This document shows positions 53,546 through 63,203 of a DNA stretch of 64,000 nt, in pieces. Made by a program: the position numbers and the translations under genes. How positions within the stretch are numbered: position 1 is the first letter of the stretch; every line of letters begins with the position of its first letter. The stretch is taken from positions 1,488,001 to 1,552,000 of the forward strand of contig NZ_CP089974.1 of assembly GCF_030177935.1 (NCBI RefSeq). The letters run 5' to 3'. A model generated the notes under the pieces. It was not told the origin of the DNA. It worked only from the letters and a program-made list of their open reading frames with translations, and did not search any database. Source of the DNA: Moraxella haemolytica (lineage in GTDB: Bacteria; Pseudomonadota; Gammaproteobacteria; Pseudomonadales; Moraxellaceae).

Positions 53546-54532
53546 TCAAGATAAATTAAGTCCCAACGCTTTATCCAATAAAATCCGCCCCTTTGGTGTA
53601 CGCTGGATATAGCCTTGCTGAATCAAATAAGGCTCGATCACATCCTCAAGCGTACCCCTATCCTCCGCCATCGCAGCAGCAATCGCCTCCACACCAGCAG
53701 GTCTTCCATCAAAACGCTCAGCAAGCATCAGTAGATAACGACGATCTAAGTGGTCAAGCCCCTGCTTATCCACCGAAAGCATATCCAAAGCCGAGCTTGC
53801 AATCAGCTTAGTAACCACACCATCGCCTTTAACCTCGGCATAATCTCGCACACGGCGAAGCAGACGGTTGGCAATACGAGGCGTGCCACGACTTCGGCGT
53901 GCCACCTCAATCGCACCATCTTTATTCATGGCAATACCCATAAGCCGTGCCGCACGCTCAACAATGGTGGTCAAATCTGCCACACTATAAAACTCAAGCC
54001 TTTGTACAATACCAAATCTATCACGCAACGGAGCGGTCAATAGCCCTGCCCGTGTGGTCGCTGCCACAAGTGTAAACGGTGGCAAATCAAGTTTAATTGA
54101 GCGTGCCGCAGGACCTTCACCAATCATAATATCCAGTTGATAGTCCTCCATCGCAGGATATAAAATCTCTTCAATGACAGGACTTAGACGATGAATTTCA
54201 TCAATAAATAATACATCACCTTCTTCTAAATTGGTGAGCATCGCCGCCAAATCCCCTGCTCGCTCAAGCACAGGTCCTGATGTCGAACGCAGATTGCCAC
54301 CCATCTCACGAGCTATGATGTTTGCCAGTGTGGTTTTGCCAAGCCCTGGCGGACCAAAAATTAGCGTATGATCAAGAGCTTCGTTACGCTTTCTGGCCGC
54401 CGTGATGAATACCTCCATCTGCTCACGCACTTTAGGCTGTCCGATATAATCAGACAAAGTGGCAGGGCGAATCACACGATCAAAAACATCGTCTTTTTTT
54501 GGATTAGGGTCAATTAGGCGGTTTTGGTTCAT
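53546..54532 (-). CDS. ruvB: Holliday junction branch-migration helicase RuvB
   Basis: AAA+ motor that drives Holliday junction branch migration with RuvA and RuvC. The 328-residue protein has Walker [15 protein letters not shown], Walker [12 protein letters not shown], the sensor [16 protein letters not shown] with the arginine finger, and the C-terminal winged helix ending IQRTPKGR. Start at the ATG of MNQNRLID, the normal N-terminus; the TTG eight codons earlier runs through a palindrome. RuvA and RuvC are not adjacent, so ruvB is alone here. Confidence 0.96.
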   Translation of the reverse strand: MNQNRLIDPNPKKDDVFDRVIRPATLSDYIGQPKVREQMEVFITAARKRNEALDHTLIFGPPGLGKTTLANIIAREMGGNLRSTSGPVLERAGDLAAMLTNLEEGDVLFIDEIHRLSPVIEEILYPAMEDYQLDIMIGEGPAARSIKLDLPPFTLVAATTRAGLLTAPLRDRFGIVQRLEFYSVADLTTIVERAARLMGIAMNKDGAIEVARRSRGTPRIANRLLRRVRDYAEVKGDGVVTKLIASSALDMLSVDKQGLDHLDRRYLLMLAERFDGRPAGVEAIAAAMAEDRGTLEDVIEPYLIQQGYIQRTPKGRILLDKALGLNLS

Positions 54533-54536
54533 TATG

Positions 54537-54551
54537 TTATCATCATGATAA
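54537..54551. repeat. Palindrome immediately upstream of ruvB
   Basis: TTATCAT-C-ATGATAA is a perfect 7-1-7 inverted repeat four bases from the ruvB start codon, covering the place where a ribosome site would be; no LexA-type box (CTG-N10-CAG) was seen in it. Confidence 0.45.
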
Positions 54552-54924
54552 TGCAAAAAATCAGAGAAAATTACTCATCAAGCATCGTTAAAAAATTATT
54601 AAAAATGCGGATTATTATAATGGATTTTTATAATTTTGTCGCCCATTTTAGTGCTTGGTTTGGTTTTTGGGGCTTATAAGAATAGGGTTTTTATTTTATT
54701 TTTTGTGTATTATTGTAATCATGCGTTAATCATGATGTCAGTGCATGATGGGTGCAGTTTTCATAAATTCTTAAAAAAATGATTGTAATATCAATTATTT
54801 GTAATTACTTTGTGTTTTTTTTCATCCGATAGATTTACGCATTTATTGCTAAAAACCACCCAAAAAGAACAATAACACAACACTTTAATCAAGGATTTAT
54901 ATGACTTTTTGGGCATAAACATTT
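54552..54924. other. AT-rich divergent spacer ruvB / exported protein
   Basis: The 392-base divergent gap 54533-54924 is very AT-rich and has no gene I can support apart from a six-codon open frame (ATG at 54901, stop at 54916-54918) that follows a good AAGGA ribosome site and lies in frame with the next gene. Confidence 0.45.
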
Positions 54925-55449
54925 ATGATATGCACATATTCTCTTGGTGTGTTTCTTGATATGACGAACTTTGATATAACGAACTTTGATATAACGCACA
55001 AAGCAACAATTTTTAGCATTTGGTTTTTTGATACCCATCTTGATAAAACCATCAAAATAGCTACCCACCTACCTTTATTGACAGCCTTGTTGTGCGTCTG
55101 CATCGCTCATGCCAATCCTGATTACACAAGCCCCATGCGAGGCAAAATCTACAAGACCTCCAGCACCACCTTTACTGTTTCTGAATATGAGCTTGCTTTG
55201 GTGCAGGTTCTGTCCGAAATTTGTCCGCCCATGCTAAACAACAATCAGCGAGTTCGCTTTGCTCGTGCTTATAATCAGCAGTTGCGTTCATTCATGCCAA
55301 CCTCCGCCAACCCAAATGATACTCTGCGTCACCTGCACACCCAGCGTGATTATCGAGCCGCCCTACAAAGCGTGCGTGCGTGGACCGCCAGCTATCCTGC
55401 CGCCCAAAACCGCAGGCTATGCCTACAGTTTGCAGAAGTAGAATTTTGA
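54925..55449 (+). CDS. Uncharacterised exported protein with disturbed 5' end
   Basis: I do not recognise the family with certainty. The 174-residue frame has a hydrophobic stretch PLLTALLCVCIAHA with a good signal-peptidase site before NPDY, then a mature domain of about 110 residues with two Cys (EICPPML, RRLCLQF) and helical character (YELALVQVLSEI, VRFARAYNQQLRSF). About 50 residues precede the signal core, too many for a normal signal, and include two tandem TNFDI units encoded by a 15-base repeat (54960-54995). Start codon uncertain: 54925 and 54961 are ATG; the only good ribosome site serves an ATG at 54901 with an in-frame stop after five codons. Monocistronic with terminator. Confidence 0.6.
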   Translation: MICTYSLGVFLDMTNFDITNFDITHKATIFSIWFFDTHLDKTIKIATHLPLLTALLCVCIAHANPDYTSPMRGKIYKTSSTTFTVSEYELALVQVLSEICPPMLNNNQRVRFARAYNQQLRSFMPTSANPNDTLRHLHTQRDYRAALQSVRAWTASYPAAQNRRLCLQFAEVEF

Positions 55450-55558
55450 TGCGATGATGGTTTAGTACTTACTTTTAAAAATCACACTTAAAAAAACAAG
55501 CCAGTCCATCTCACTCCCTTTTTACACCAATTCCTCTCTCAAAAATTACCCCTAATTT

Positions 55559-55584
55559 AAAAGTCAGCTTGGATTGACTTTTTT
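55559..55584 (+). terminator. Terminator of the exported-protein gene
   Basis: AAAAGTCA and TGACTTTTTT pair around an 8-nt loop, about 110 bases after the stop. Confidence 0.65.
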
Positions 55585-55617
55585 ATTCCTCAAAATTTTG
55601 ATAAGATGAACACATAG

Positions 55618-56661
<1,044 letters not shown>

Positions 56662-56816
56662 ATACCACTTCCAATCAAGAAGATTTGCATTAAACACTCA
56701 TTAATCAAGCCCTAGCACCGACCCCAAAATCATGTTAGAATAGAACAATTTTTCAGCCAAAGACTTTTGGTGCATTTTAACCAACAGGTCTTATTTTTCA
56801 CTTGATGGTACTTCTT

Positions 56817-59150
56817 ATGACACAAATTTCAACCCAACAAAAAACAGACGACACCGCCTTTGATAACGACATTGAAGCACAGCGTCAACAGTTTGAACAA
56901 AACGCCCTGCACTACCACGAATACCCAAGACCAGGTAAAATCTCTGTTACTCCCACCAAACAAATCGCCAACCAACGAGACCTAGCTCTTGCTTACTCGC
57001 CAGGGGTTGCCGTGCCTTGTCTTGAAATCGAAAAAGACCCAAAACTTGCCTCAAAGTACACCGCTCGTAGTAACTTAGTTGGCGTAATTACCAACGGTAC
57101 TGCCGTACTTGGTTTGGGCAATATCGGTGCATTAGCATCCAAACCTGTCATGGAAGGTAAAGGCGTGCTATTTAAGAAGTTCGCTGGGATTGATGTCTTT
57201 GATATCGAAATTAACGAAACCGACCCCGATAAATTCATTGAGACAGTAGCAAGTCTTGAGCCAACCTTTGGTGGCATCAACCTAGAAGACATTAAAGCCC
57301 CAGAATGCTTTAAGATTGAGCGTGAACTGCGTAGCCGTATGAATATTCCAGTATTCCATGACGACCAACACGGCACCGCCATCATCTCAGCTGCCGCCCT
57401 ACTAAATGCCCTACAGCTTAATGGCAAAAAAATCGAGGAAATCACACTGGTTTGCTCTGGTGCTGGTGCTGCTGCCATCTCATGCCTTGATTTGGCAGTT
57501 GCACTTGGTGTAAAAAAAGAAAATATCTATGTGCTAGATTCCAAAGGCGTCATTAGCACCAGTCGTGAAAAACTAGATGAGTCCAAAGCTCGTTTTGCCC
57601 GTGCTACTGACAAGACCACACTAGCAGAGGTCATGGTAGGTGCTGATGTTTTCTTAGGTCTGTCAGGTCCAGGTGTTGTTACTCAAGACATGGTTCGCTC
57701 TATGGCAAAAGACCCTATCATCTTTGCTTTGGCTAACCCAACCCCTGAAATCATGCCAGAGCTTGCCCATGCGGTGCGTTCAGATGTCATCATGGCAACA
57801 GGTCGCTCGGATTACCCCAACCAAGTCAATAACGCCCTATGCTTCCCATACATTTTCCGTGGTGCGTTAGATGTTGGTGCAACAGTGGTAAACGAGGAGA
57901 TGAAACTTGCCTGCGTACACGCCATCGCTGCTATGGCACATACCGAAGCCACGCCATCTACCGACAGCCAAAAAGATGAGACATCAAAAAGCTTTGGTCG
58001 TGATTATCTTATTCCTGGACCACTAGAACCAAATCTTATCTTAGAAATTGCTCCTGCTGTTGCTCGCGCAGCGATGGATTCTGGTGTGGCAACATTGCCA
58101 ATTAAAGACTTCGATGCGTATCGTCAAAAACTCTTTGAATTCGTCTACAACACCGCACTGGCGATGAAACCTGTTTTCAATAAAGCCAAAGCCGACCCTA
58201 AACGCATCGTCTACGCTGAAGGCGAGGACATCAATGTTCTGCGTGCGGTACAGGTTGTGGTGGATGAAAAAATCGCCAAACCTATTCTTGTCGGTCGACC
58301 CGATGTCATCAATAAAGAGATCGCCTCTCTTGGTCTGCGTTTGGTTGACGGCAAAAATATCACCATCATCGACCCAAACAATAACCCACACTATGATAGG
58401 TACTGCGATTATTTCTACAAAACCAATCAACGCAACGGCGTAAGCCTAGAGCTTGCTCGCCGTGATGTTCGACGCAAGACTACGCTCATCGCCTCACTCA
58501 TGGTGGAGCTTGGCGACGCTGACGGCTTAATCTGTGGTACATTTGGTTTTTATCATCTACATCTACACTATCTAAACCAAGTCATTGGCAAAAAAGAAGG
58601 GGTTCAGAACTTCTATGCCATGAGTGGCGTACTGATGCAAAACCGCAACTTATTCATCGCTGATACCTACATCAATGAAGATCCGACCGCCGAAGAGCTT
58701 GCTGAAATGACTGTAATAGCAGCTCAAGCAGTGCGTCGCTTTGGCATCACACCTCGTGTGGCTCTGCTGTCGCATTCAAACTTTGGTGCATCAGACAAAG
58801 AATCTGCCATTAAAATGCGTAAGGTACACGAACTACTTACCCAAATGAATGTAGATTTTGAGTTTGATGGCGAAATGCACGGTGATGTCGCCCTAGATGA
58901 GCGTATGCGTGAACACAACTATCCATTTAGCACGCTAAAAGGTGCGGCAAACTTACTGATCATGCCAACCTTAGACGCTGCCAATATCGCCTTTAATCTG
59001 CTAAAAACAGCCACAGGCTCAGCCGCCCTAGGGCCTATCCTACTCGGTGCGGATAAACCGGTGCATATCTTGACACCATCAGCGACTGCTCGCCGTATCG
59101 TAAATATGACAGCCTTGACAGTAACAGATGCACAAGACATGGCAAAATAA
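56817..59150 (+). CDS. maeB: NADP-dependent malic enzyme with phosphotransacetylase-like domain
   Basis: Decarboxylates malate to pyruvate, giving NADPH. The 777-residue protein is the fused MaeB type: malic N domain with [16 protein letters not shown] and [18 protein letters not shown], the NAD-binding domain with [17 protein letters not shown], and from about residue 450 a phosphotransacetylase-like domain that has a regulatory, not catalytic, role in relatives. A TTG and an ATG a few codons upstream are possible starts, but the family begins near the ATG at 56817. Ends with a terminator. Confidence 0.95.
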   Translation: MTQISTQQKTDDTAFDNDIEAQRQQFEQNALHYHEYPRPGKISVTPTKQIANQRDLALAYSPGVAVPCLEIEKDPKLASKYTARSNLVGVITNGTAVLGLGNIGALASKPVMEGKGVLFKKFAGIDVFDIEINETDPDKFIETVASLEPTFGGINLEDIKAPECFKIERELRSRMNIPVFHDDQHGTAIISAAALLNALQLNGKKIEEITLVCSGAGAAAISCLDLAVALGVKKENIYVLDSKGVISTSREKLDESKARFARATDKTTLAEVMVGADVFLGLSGPGVVTQDMVRSMAKDPIIFALANPTPEIMPELAHAVRSDVIMATGRSDYPNQVNNALCFPYIFRGALDVGATVVNEEMKLACVHAIAAMAHTEATPSTDSQKDETSKSFGRDYLIPGPLEPNLILEIAPAVARAAMDSGVATLPIKDFDAYRQKLFEFVYNTALAMKPVFNKAKADPKRIVYAEGEDINVLRAVQVVVDEKIAKPILVGRPDVINKEIASLGLRLVDGKNITIIDPNNNPHYDRYCDYFYKTNQRNGVSLELARRDVRRKTTLIASLMVELGDADGLICGTFGFYHLHLHYLNQVIGKKEGVQNFYAMSGVLMQNRNLFIADTYINEDPTAEELAEMTVIAAQAVRRFGITPRVALLSHSNFGASDKESAIKMRKVHELLTQMNVDFEFDGEMHGDVALDERMREHNYPFSTLKGAANLLIMPTLDAANIAFNLLKTATGSAALGPILLGADKPVHILTPSATARRIVNMTALTVTDAQDMAK

Positions 59151-59166
59151 ACCCACTCGTATCATT

Positions 59167-59192
59167 AAAAGCACTCATCATTGAGTGCTTTT
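59167..59192 (+). terminator. Terminator of maeB
   Basis: AAAAGCACTCA and TGAGTGCTTTT form an 11-bp perfect stem with a 4-nt loop, followed by T residues. Confidence 0.9.
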
Positions 59193-59245
59193 TTTATGGG
59201 TCAATTTAGGATAAAATGATGTTAGTTGGTTAATTGAGAGACCCC

Positions 59246-60418
59246 ATGAAAGTCTATTTAGTCGGTGGTGCGGTGCGAGATGCACTACTTGGTCTGCCCG
59301 TCAAGGATAAAGATTTTGTTGTCGTGGGGGCGGATTTTGATACAATGAAGTCGCTTGGATTTAATCAAGTGGGGGCAGATTTTCCTGTATTTTTGCATCC
59401 TGATACCCATTTTGAGTACGCTTTAGCCCGTGTGGAACGAAAAAACGGATTGGGCTATCAGGGATTTTCTACTGACACAAAAGGCATAAGTCTTGTTGAT
59501 GATTTGTTAAGGCGGGATTTAACCATTAACGCCTTAGCAGTGGAGGTGGTAGGGCTGTTTGATGACAAGCCAAAAACAGGCGAAGTGATTGATTTTTATG
59601 GTGGATTAACTGATTTACAAAACAAAACACTACGCCACATCTCTCCTGCTTTTAGTGAAGACCCACTACGCATTTTACGCACGGTAAGATTTTTGGCACG
59701 CTATTTTGCACACGGTTTTAAAATCGCTGACGAAACAATCGTACTCATGCAAACAATGTCAAACGATGGCGAGCTATCTCACCTTAGTCGTGAACGCTTA
59801 TGGGCAGAAAGCGTAAAGGCAATGGAGAATGGCACAGGGCATATTTATTGGCAGGCATTGAAAGATTTGGCGATTTTACCCCATTTTTTGGCAGAATTGG
59901 ATGCGTGCTGGCAAAATGACACGGTTTTTAAACAAGCGATTGATGATCTAACTTTGGCAAAAAATTGCAACATAGCAGTACAGTTTGCTATTTTATGCAG
60001 CGGTTATTTGGGTGATGACAATTTAAATAAACAGTTAGTCGCTAAAATCGCCCACCAATTAAACACACCCAAATACCCTATCCAAATCGCCAACTTATTG
60101 ACAGAGTTTGATGATATTTTTAATCAAAAAATCAATGCAACTGATGTGCTTAATCTGATAGAGAAAACCAAAGCTCATCAAGGCAACACACAAACCCTAA
60201 ATGATGTATTGACCACCATCTTTATCATTCATCGTGGCTTAATAACCAATCAAAATAAGATAGCCCAAATGATACATCAGGCAATCAAACTCTATAAAAG
60301 CGTAAGCATCAATGACATCAGCCCCCAGCTAACAGGCAGGGAAATTCATATGGCGTTAAGTAGCGTAAGACAAGACAAAATCAAGCATTTAATCAACGAG
60401 TATTTTTCTTATGAATAA
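59246..60418 (+). CDS. cca: CCA tRNA nucleotidyltransferase
   Basis: Adds or repairs the 3' CCA end of tRNAs. The 390-residue protein has the class II head VYLVGGAVRDALLGLPVKDKDF, the metal-binding Asp pair within RRDLTINALAV, and the template region SPAFSEDPLRILRTVRFLARY. The C-terminal HD phosphohydrolase motif of E. coli Cca is not visible, so it is the shorter form. GAGAG precedes the ATG at 59246. The stop overlaps the next gene by 8 bases. Confidence 0.94.
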   Translation: MKVYLVGGAVRDALLGLPVKDKDFVVVGADFDTMKSLGFNQVGADFPVFLHPDTHFEYALARVERKNGLGYQGFSTDTKGISLVDDLLRRDLTINALAVEVVGLFDDKPKTGEVIDFYGGLTDLQNKTLRHISPAFSEDPLRILRTVRFLARYFAHGFKIADETIVLMQTMSNDGELSHLSRERLWAESVKAMENGTGHIYWQALKDLAILPHFLAELDACWQNDTVFKQAIDDLTLAKNCNIAVQFAILCSGYLGDDNLNKQLVAKIAHQLNTPKYPIQIANLLTEFDDIFNQKINATDVLNLIEKTKAHQGNTQTLNDVLTTIFIIHRGLITNQNKIAQMIHQAIKLYKSVSINDISPQLTGREIHMALSSVRQDKIKHLINEYFSYE

Positions 60419-61184
60419 TAAAGTTGTTCTCGTTACAGGCGGAGCAAGGCGTATCGGTCATGCCATCAGTACCGCCTTTCATCATCAAGGCTATGATGTC
60501 ATTATCCACCACCATCATAGCCATGCAGATGCACAGGTGCTAGCGAACACACTCAATGCCGTCCGCCCTAACTCCGCTAAGATTATCAAGGCAGACTTAT
60601 CCATCATCAACAACCATGTTGCCCTTGACGCCTTTAAAAAACAGACCATAGAACTATTTGGCAGGCTTGATGTACTCGTGCATAACGCTTCTAGCTTTTA
60701 TCCGACCGCCTTAGATGACGGTTTTAACACATGGCAGGCAGATTGGGACGATTTATTTTTAACCAATGCCAAAGCACCATTATTCTTAAGTCTTGCATTT
60801 AAAGATGAACTTGCTCAGCGACAAGGAGTTATCATAAGTTTGCTAGACATTCATGCTCGTGATAAACCTTTTATTGGCTACCCCATCTACAATATGGCAA
60901 AATCTGCTCATCTTGGCATGGTGCAGTCTCTCGCCCTAGAACTTGCACCATGCGTGCGTGTCAATGGTGTCTCTCCAGGAGTGAATATTTTTCCTGATGA
61001 CAACCAAAATGCATCACTAAATCCATCCACCAAAGATGCACTCATCCAGTCCGTCCCACTAGGTCGGATAGGCACTCCTGCCGACATTGCACAGGCGGTC
61101 GCATTCTTAGCACACACTCCTTACATCACAGGGCAAGTGATTGCTGTGGATGGTGGTCGCAGTTTGACACTCAAAGGTGGATAA
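60411..61184 (+). CDS. Pteridine reductase-like SDR (FolM/PTR1 type)
   Basis: A 257-residue SDR with the cofactor motif TGGARRIG (residues 9-16); the Arg is typical of NADPH-dependent pteridine reductases (TGxxxRxG). The position normally held by catalytic Ser is D146 (SLLDIHA), with Y160 and K164 in YNMAKSA, the Asp-Tyr-Lys arrangement known from PTR1 and FolM, which reduce dihydropterins or dihydromonapterin. The His-rich stretch after strand 2 (IIHHHHSHAD) is unusual. Its start lies inside cca, so translation is coupled; a shared function with tRNA maturation is not known. Confidence 0.82.
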   Translation: MNNKVVLVTGGARRIGHAISTAFHHQGYDVIIHHHHSHADAQVLANTLNAVRPNSAKIIKADLSIINNHVALDAFKKQTIELFGRLDVLVHNASSFYPTALDDGFNTWQADWDDLFLTNAKAPLFLSLAFKDELAQRQGVIISLLDIHARDKPFIGYPIYNMAKSAHLGMVQSLALELAPCVRVNGVSPGVNIFPDDNQNASLNPSTKDALIQSVPLGRIGTPADIAQAVAFLAHTPYITGQVIAVDGGRSLTLKGG

Positions 61185-61303
61185 TTTTTAGCCTACCACT
61201 ATCCACCAAGGTGAATATGGTCAAACTACCAAAAACATTCAGACAAAGGTATATCTTTTACACCATACTCTTACCCAATTTTTACCTAAAGTAAAAAATT
61301 ATA

Positions 61304-61332
61304 TTGGCATGCAGTCATTTTTAAGGTAGAAT
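61304..61332 (+). promoter_or_regulatory. Strong sigma70-like promoter of the PuuP-like permease
   Basis: TTGGCA (61304-61309), 17 bases, TAGAAT (61327-61332). It predicts transcription from about 61339 and therefore a leader of about 225 bases before the permease start. Confidence 0.6.
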
Positions 61333-61338
61333 GCACCC

Positions 61339-61565
61339 TTTAATCTTTTGTTTAACAATACCCCAAACTATCCATCAGGCTTTTTGGGTTTTATTTTGTA
61401 AAATTTTCGGAGTTGATAGCTTAATCAAATCTCAAACACGCCCGCTAACAGATTTTTAGCTTTGCTAAATTTGCAATCTGCCAAAAGTAAGTTTGATAAC
61501 AGTATTAGCACCCCAACGCCTTTCTCTGTTCTGCGTTTACGCACGCTTTTTGGAGGACTCTACCG
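61339..61565 (+). promoter_or_regulatory. Long structured leader of the PuuP-like permease
   Basis: The 381-base gap 61185-61565 contains the promoter and this leader. A composite hairpin lies at 61449-61480: CAGATT-TTTAGC pairs with GCTAAA and, across a TTTGC bulge, AATCTG. No T-tract follows it. A strong ribosome site GGAGGA (61552-61557) precedes the TTG start. I recognise no known riboswitch. Confidence 0.5.
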
Positions 61566-62951
61566 TTGAGTACACCTACTACTAATGTTGCTAAGTTGCA
61601 ACGAAATCTTGGACTCTGGCATGTCATCATTATTGGCTTAGCCTACATTCAGCCGATGACACTTCTTGATACTTTTGGCCTAGTTTCTAATGAGAGCGGC
61701 GGACATGTTCCAATGTCGTATTTATTCGCATTGGTTGCTATTTTGCTCACTTCTATCAGCTATGGGCACATGATTCGTGTCTATCCTTCATCAGGCTCTG
61801 CATACACCTACACCCAAAAATCCATTAACCCTGCGATGGGCTTTATGGTGGGTTGGTCAAGTTGGCTAGATTATCTGCTATCGCCGATGGTTAACATCAT
61901 CTTGGCAAAAATCTACCTAGATGCCCTATTCCCCGAAATTAACAGTTGGGTGTGGGTCATTGGACTTACCGCCATCATGACAGGCGTTAATATCTTTGGT
62001 TCTAAGGTGGTGGCATATTTTAACAGTTGGATTGTATTCATTCAGCTTGGTATTATTGCCATCTTTGTCTATCTGACCTACGATGCATTAGCAGGCGGCT
62101 TGAACGCTGATGGTCTTATCAGTCCAGAGAATGCCTACCAGTTGTGGAGCATGACACCTTTTTGGGATAGCATGACTTCAGTAGGAGCTTTGATTACTGG
62201 TGCAACCATCTTGTGCTTCTCATTTACAGGCTTTGATTCACTGTCAAATCTTGCCGAAGAGACCAAAGATGCCAAAAACACCCTGCCAAGAGCGATGATT
62301 CTAACCACGCTGATTGCAGGTGTTGTGTTCATCATCAGTACTTATTTCATGCAAATCTATTTCCCAAACAACCCTGCTACCTACTTTAAGTTGATTGATG
62401 AGACTCAACCTGAAATTTTAGAAGCCGTCGGTGGTGCCGCCTTTAAAGGTTGGGTGCTAAGCTTTGCCATCATCACAGTTATGGCGTCTGGTATTTCAGC
62501 ACACGCAGGTGTATCTCGTTTGATGTATGTCATGGGTCGTGATGGCGTGATCAGCAACAAAATCTTTGGTCAAATTAGCCCACGCTTCTTTACGCCAGTG
62601 AATAATATCTTAATTGCAGGTGCAATTGCTCTAACAGCAGGCTTTATCAGCTTAGAATCAGTAGTAAACTTGATCAGCTTTGGTGCATTAACCGCATTTA
62701 GCTTCGTCAATTTGTCGGTGATTTTCCGCTATGCTTTCCGTGATAAAAAAGTCAATACCGCCAAAGACATTCTAAGCTATATCATCGTTCCTGTACTTGG
62801 CTTCATCAGCGTGTTTTTGATGTGGATAGAAGTGGATCATCAGACACTAAAAGTCGGTTTGGTATGGGCATCTATTGGATTTGTGTGGCTTGGCATCAAA
62901 ACCGCAGGCTTCAAAAAACCTGTCCCCCAATATCGTGAAGAAGATGTATAA
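61566..62951 (+). CDS. APC-family amino acid / polyamine permease, PuuP-like
   Basis: A 461-residue inner-membrane permease with about 12 helices. It aligns with E. coli PuuP (putrescine importer) throughout: LGLWHVIIIGLAYIQPMTLLDTFG, SYGHMIRVYPSSGSAYTYTQKSINP, GFMVGWSSWLDYLLSPMVN, ILCFSFTGFDSLSNLAEET and SAHAGVSRLMYVMGRDGV. Putrescine or a related amine is therefore the likely substrate, unproven. The start codon is TTG, 8 bases after GGAGGA, with no ATG nearby. It has its own promoter, long leader and terminator. Confidence 0.9.
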   Translation: MSTPTTNVAKLQRNLGLWHVIIIGLAYIQPMTLLDTFGLVSNESGGHVPMSYLFALVAILLTSISYGHMIRVYPSSGSAYTYTQKSINPAMGFMVGWSSWLDYLLSPMVNIILAKIYLDALFPEINSWVWVIGLTAIMTGVNIFGSKVVAYFNSWIVFIQLGIIAIFVYLTYDALAGGLNADGLISPENAYQLWSMTPFWDSMTSVGALITGATILCFSFTGFDSLSNLAEETKDAKNTLPRAMILTTLIAGVVFIISTYFMQIYFPNNPATYFKLIDETQPEILEAVGGAAFKGWVLSFAIITVMASGISAHAGVSRLMYVMGRDGVISNKIFGQISPRFFTPVNNILIAGAIALTAGFISLESVVNLISFGALTAFSFVNLSVIFRYAFRDKKVNTAKDILSYIIVPVLGFISVFLMWIEVDHQTLKVGLVWASIGFVWLGIKTAGFKKPVPQYREEDV

Positions 62952-62965
62952 TCATTCCTTCATAC

Positions 62966-62993
62966 AAAAACCCCATCTCATGATGGGGTTTTT
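62966..62993 (+). terminator. Terminator of the PuuP-like permease gene
   Basis: AAAAACCCCATC and GATGGGGTTTTT form a 12-bp perfect stem with a TCAT loop. Confidence 0.92.
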
Positions 62994-63203
62994 ACTTTCC
63001 AAGAGCAGTTAAATTACCACAATAAACAAGCATAATCTTACCATCTAAATTTCATCATCTATCAGTACGCAACAAGATGGTGTATGATGCCCAATCTAGT
63101 TTTACTTGACTAGCCTTTTTAATCTAAGTGCTTATTCAACATAAAAAATTCTAACAATCTATGCTAAAATGATGAAAACTTTTATCAAGACCGTTCAGCC
63201 ATC

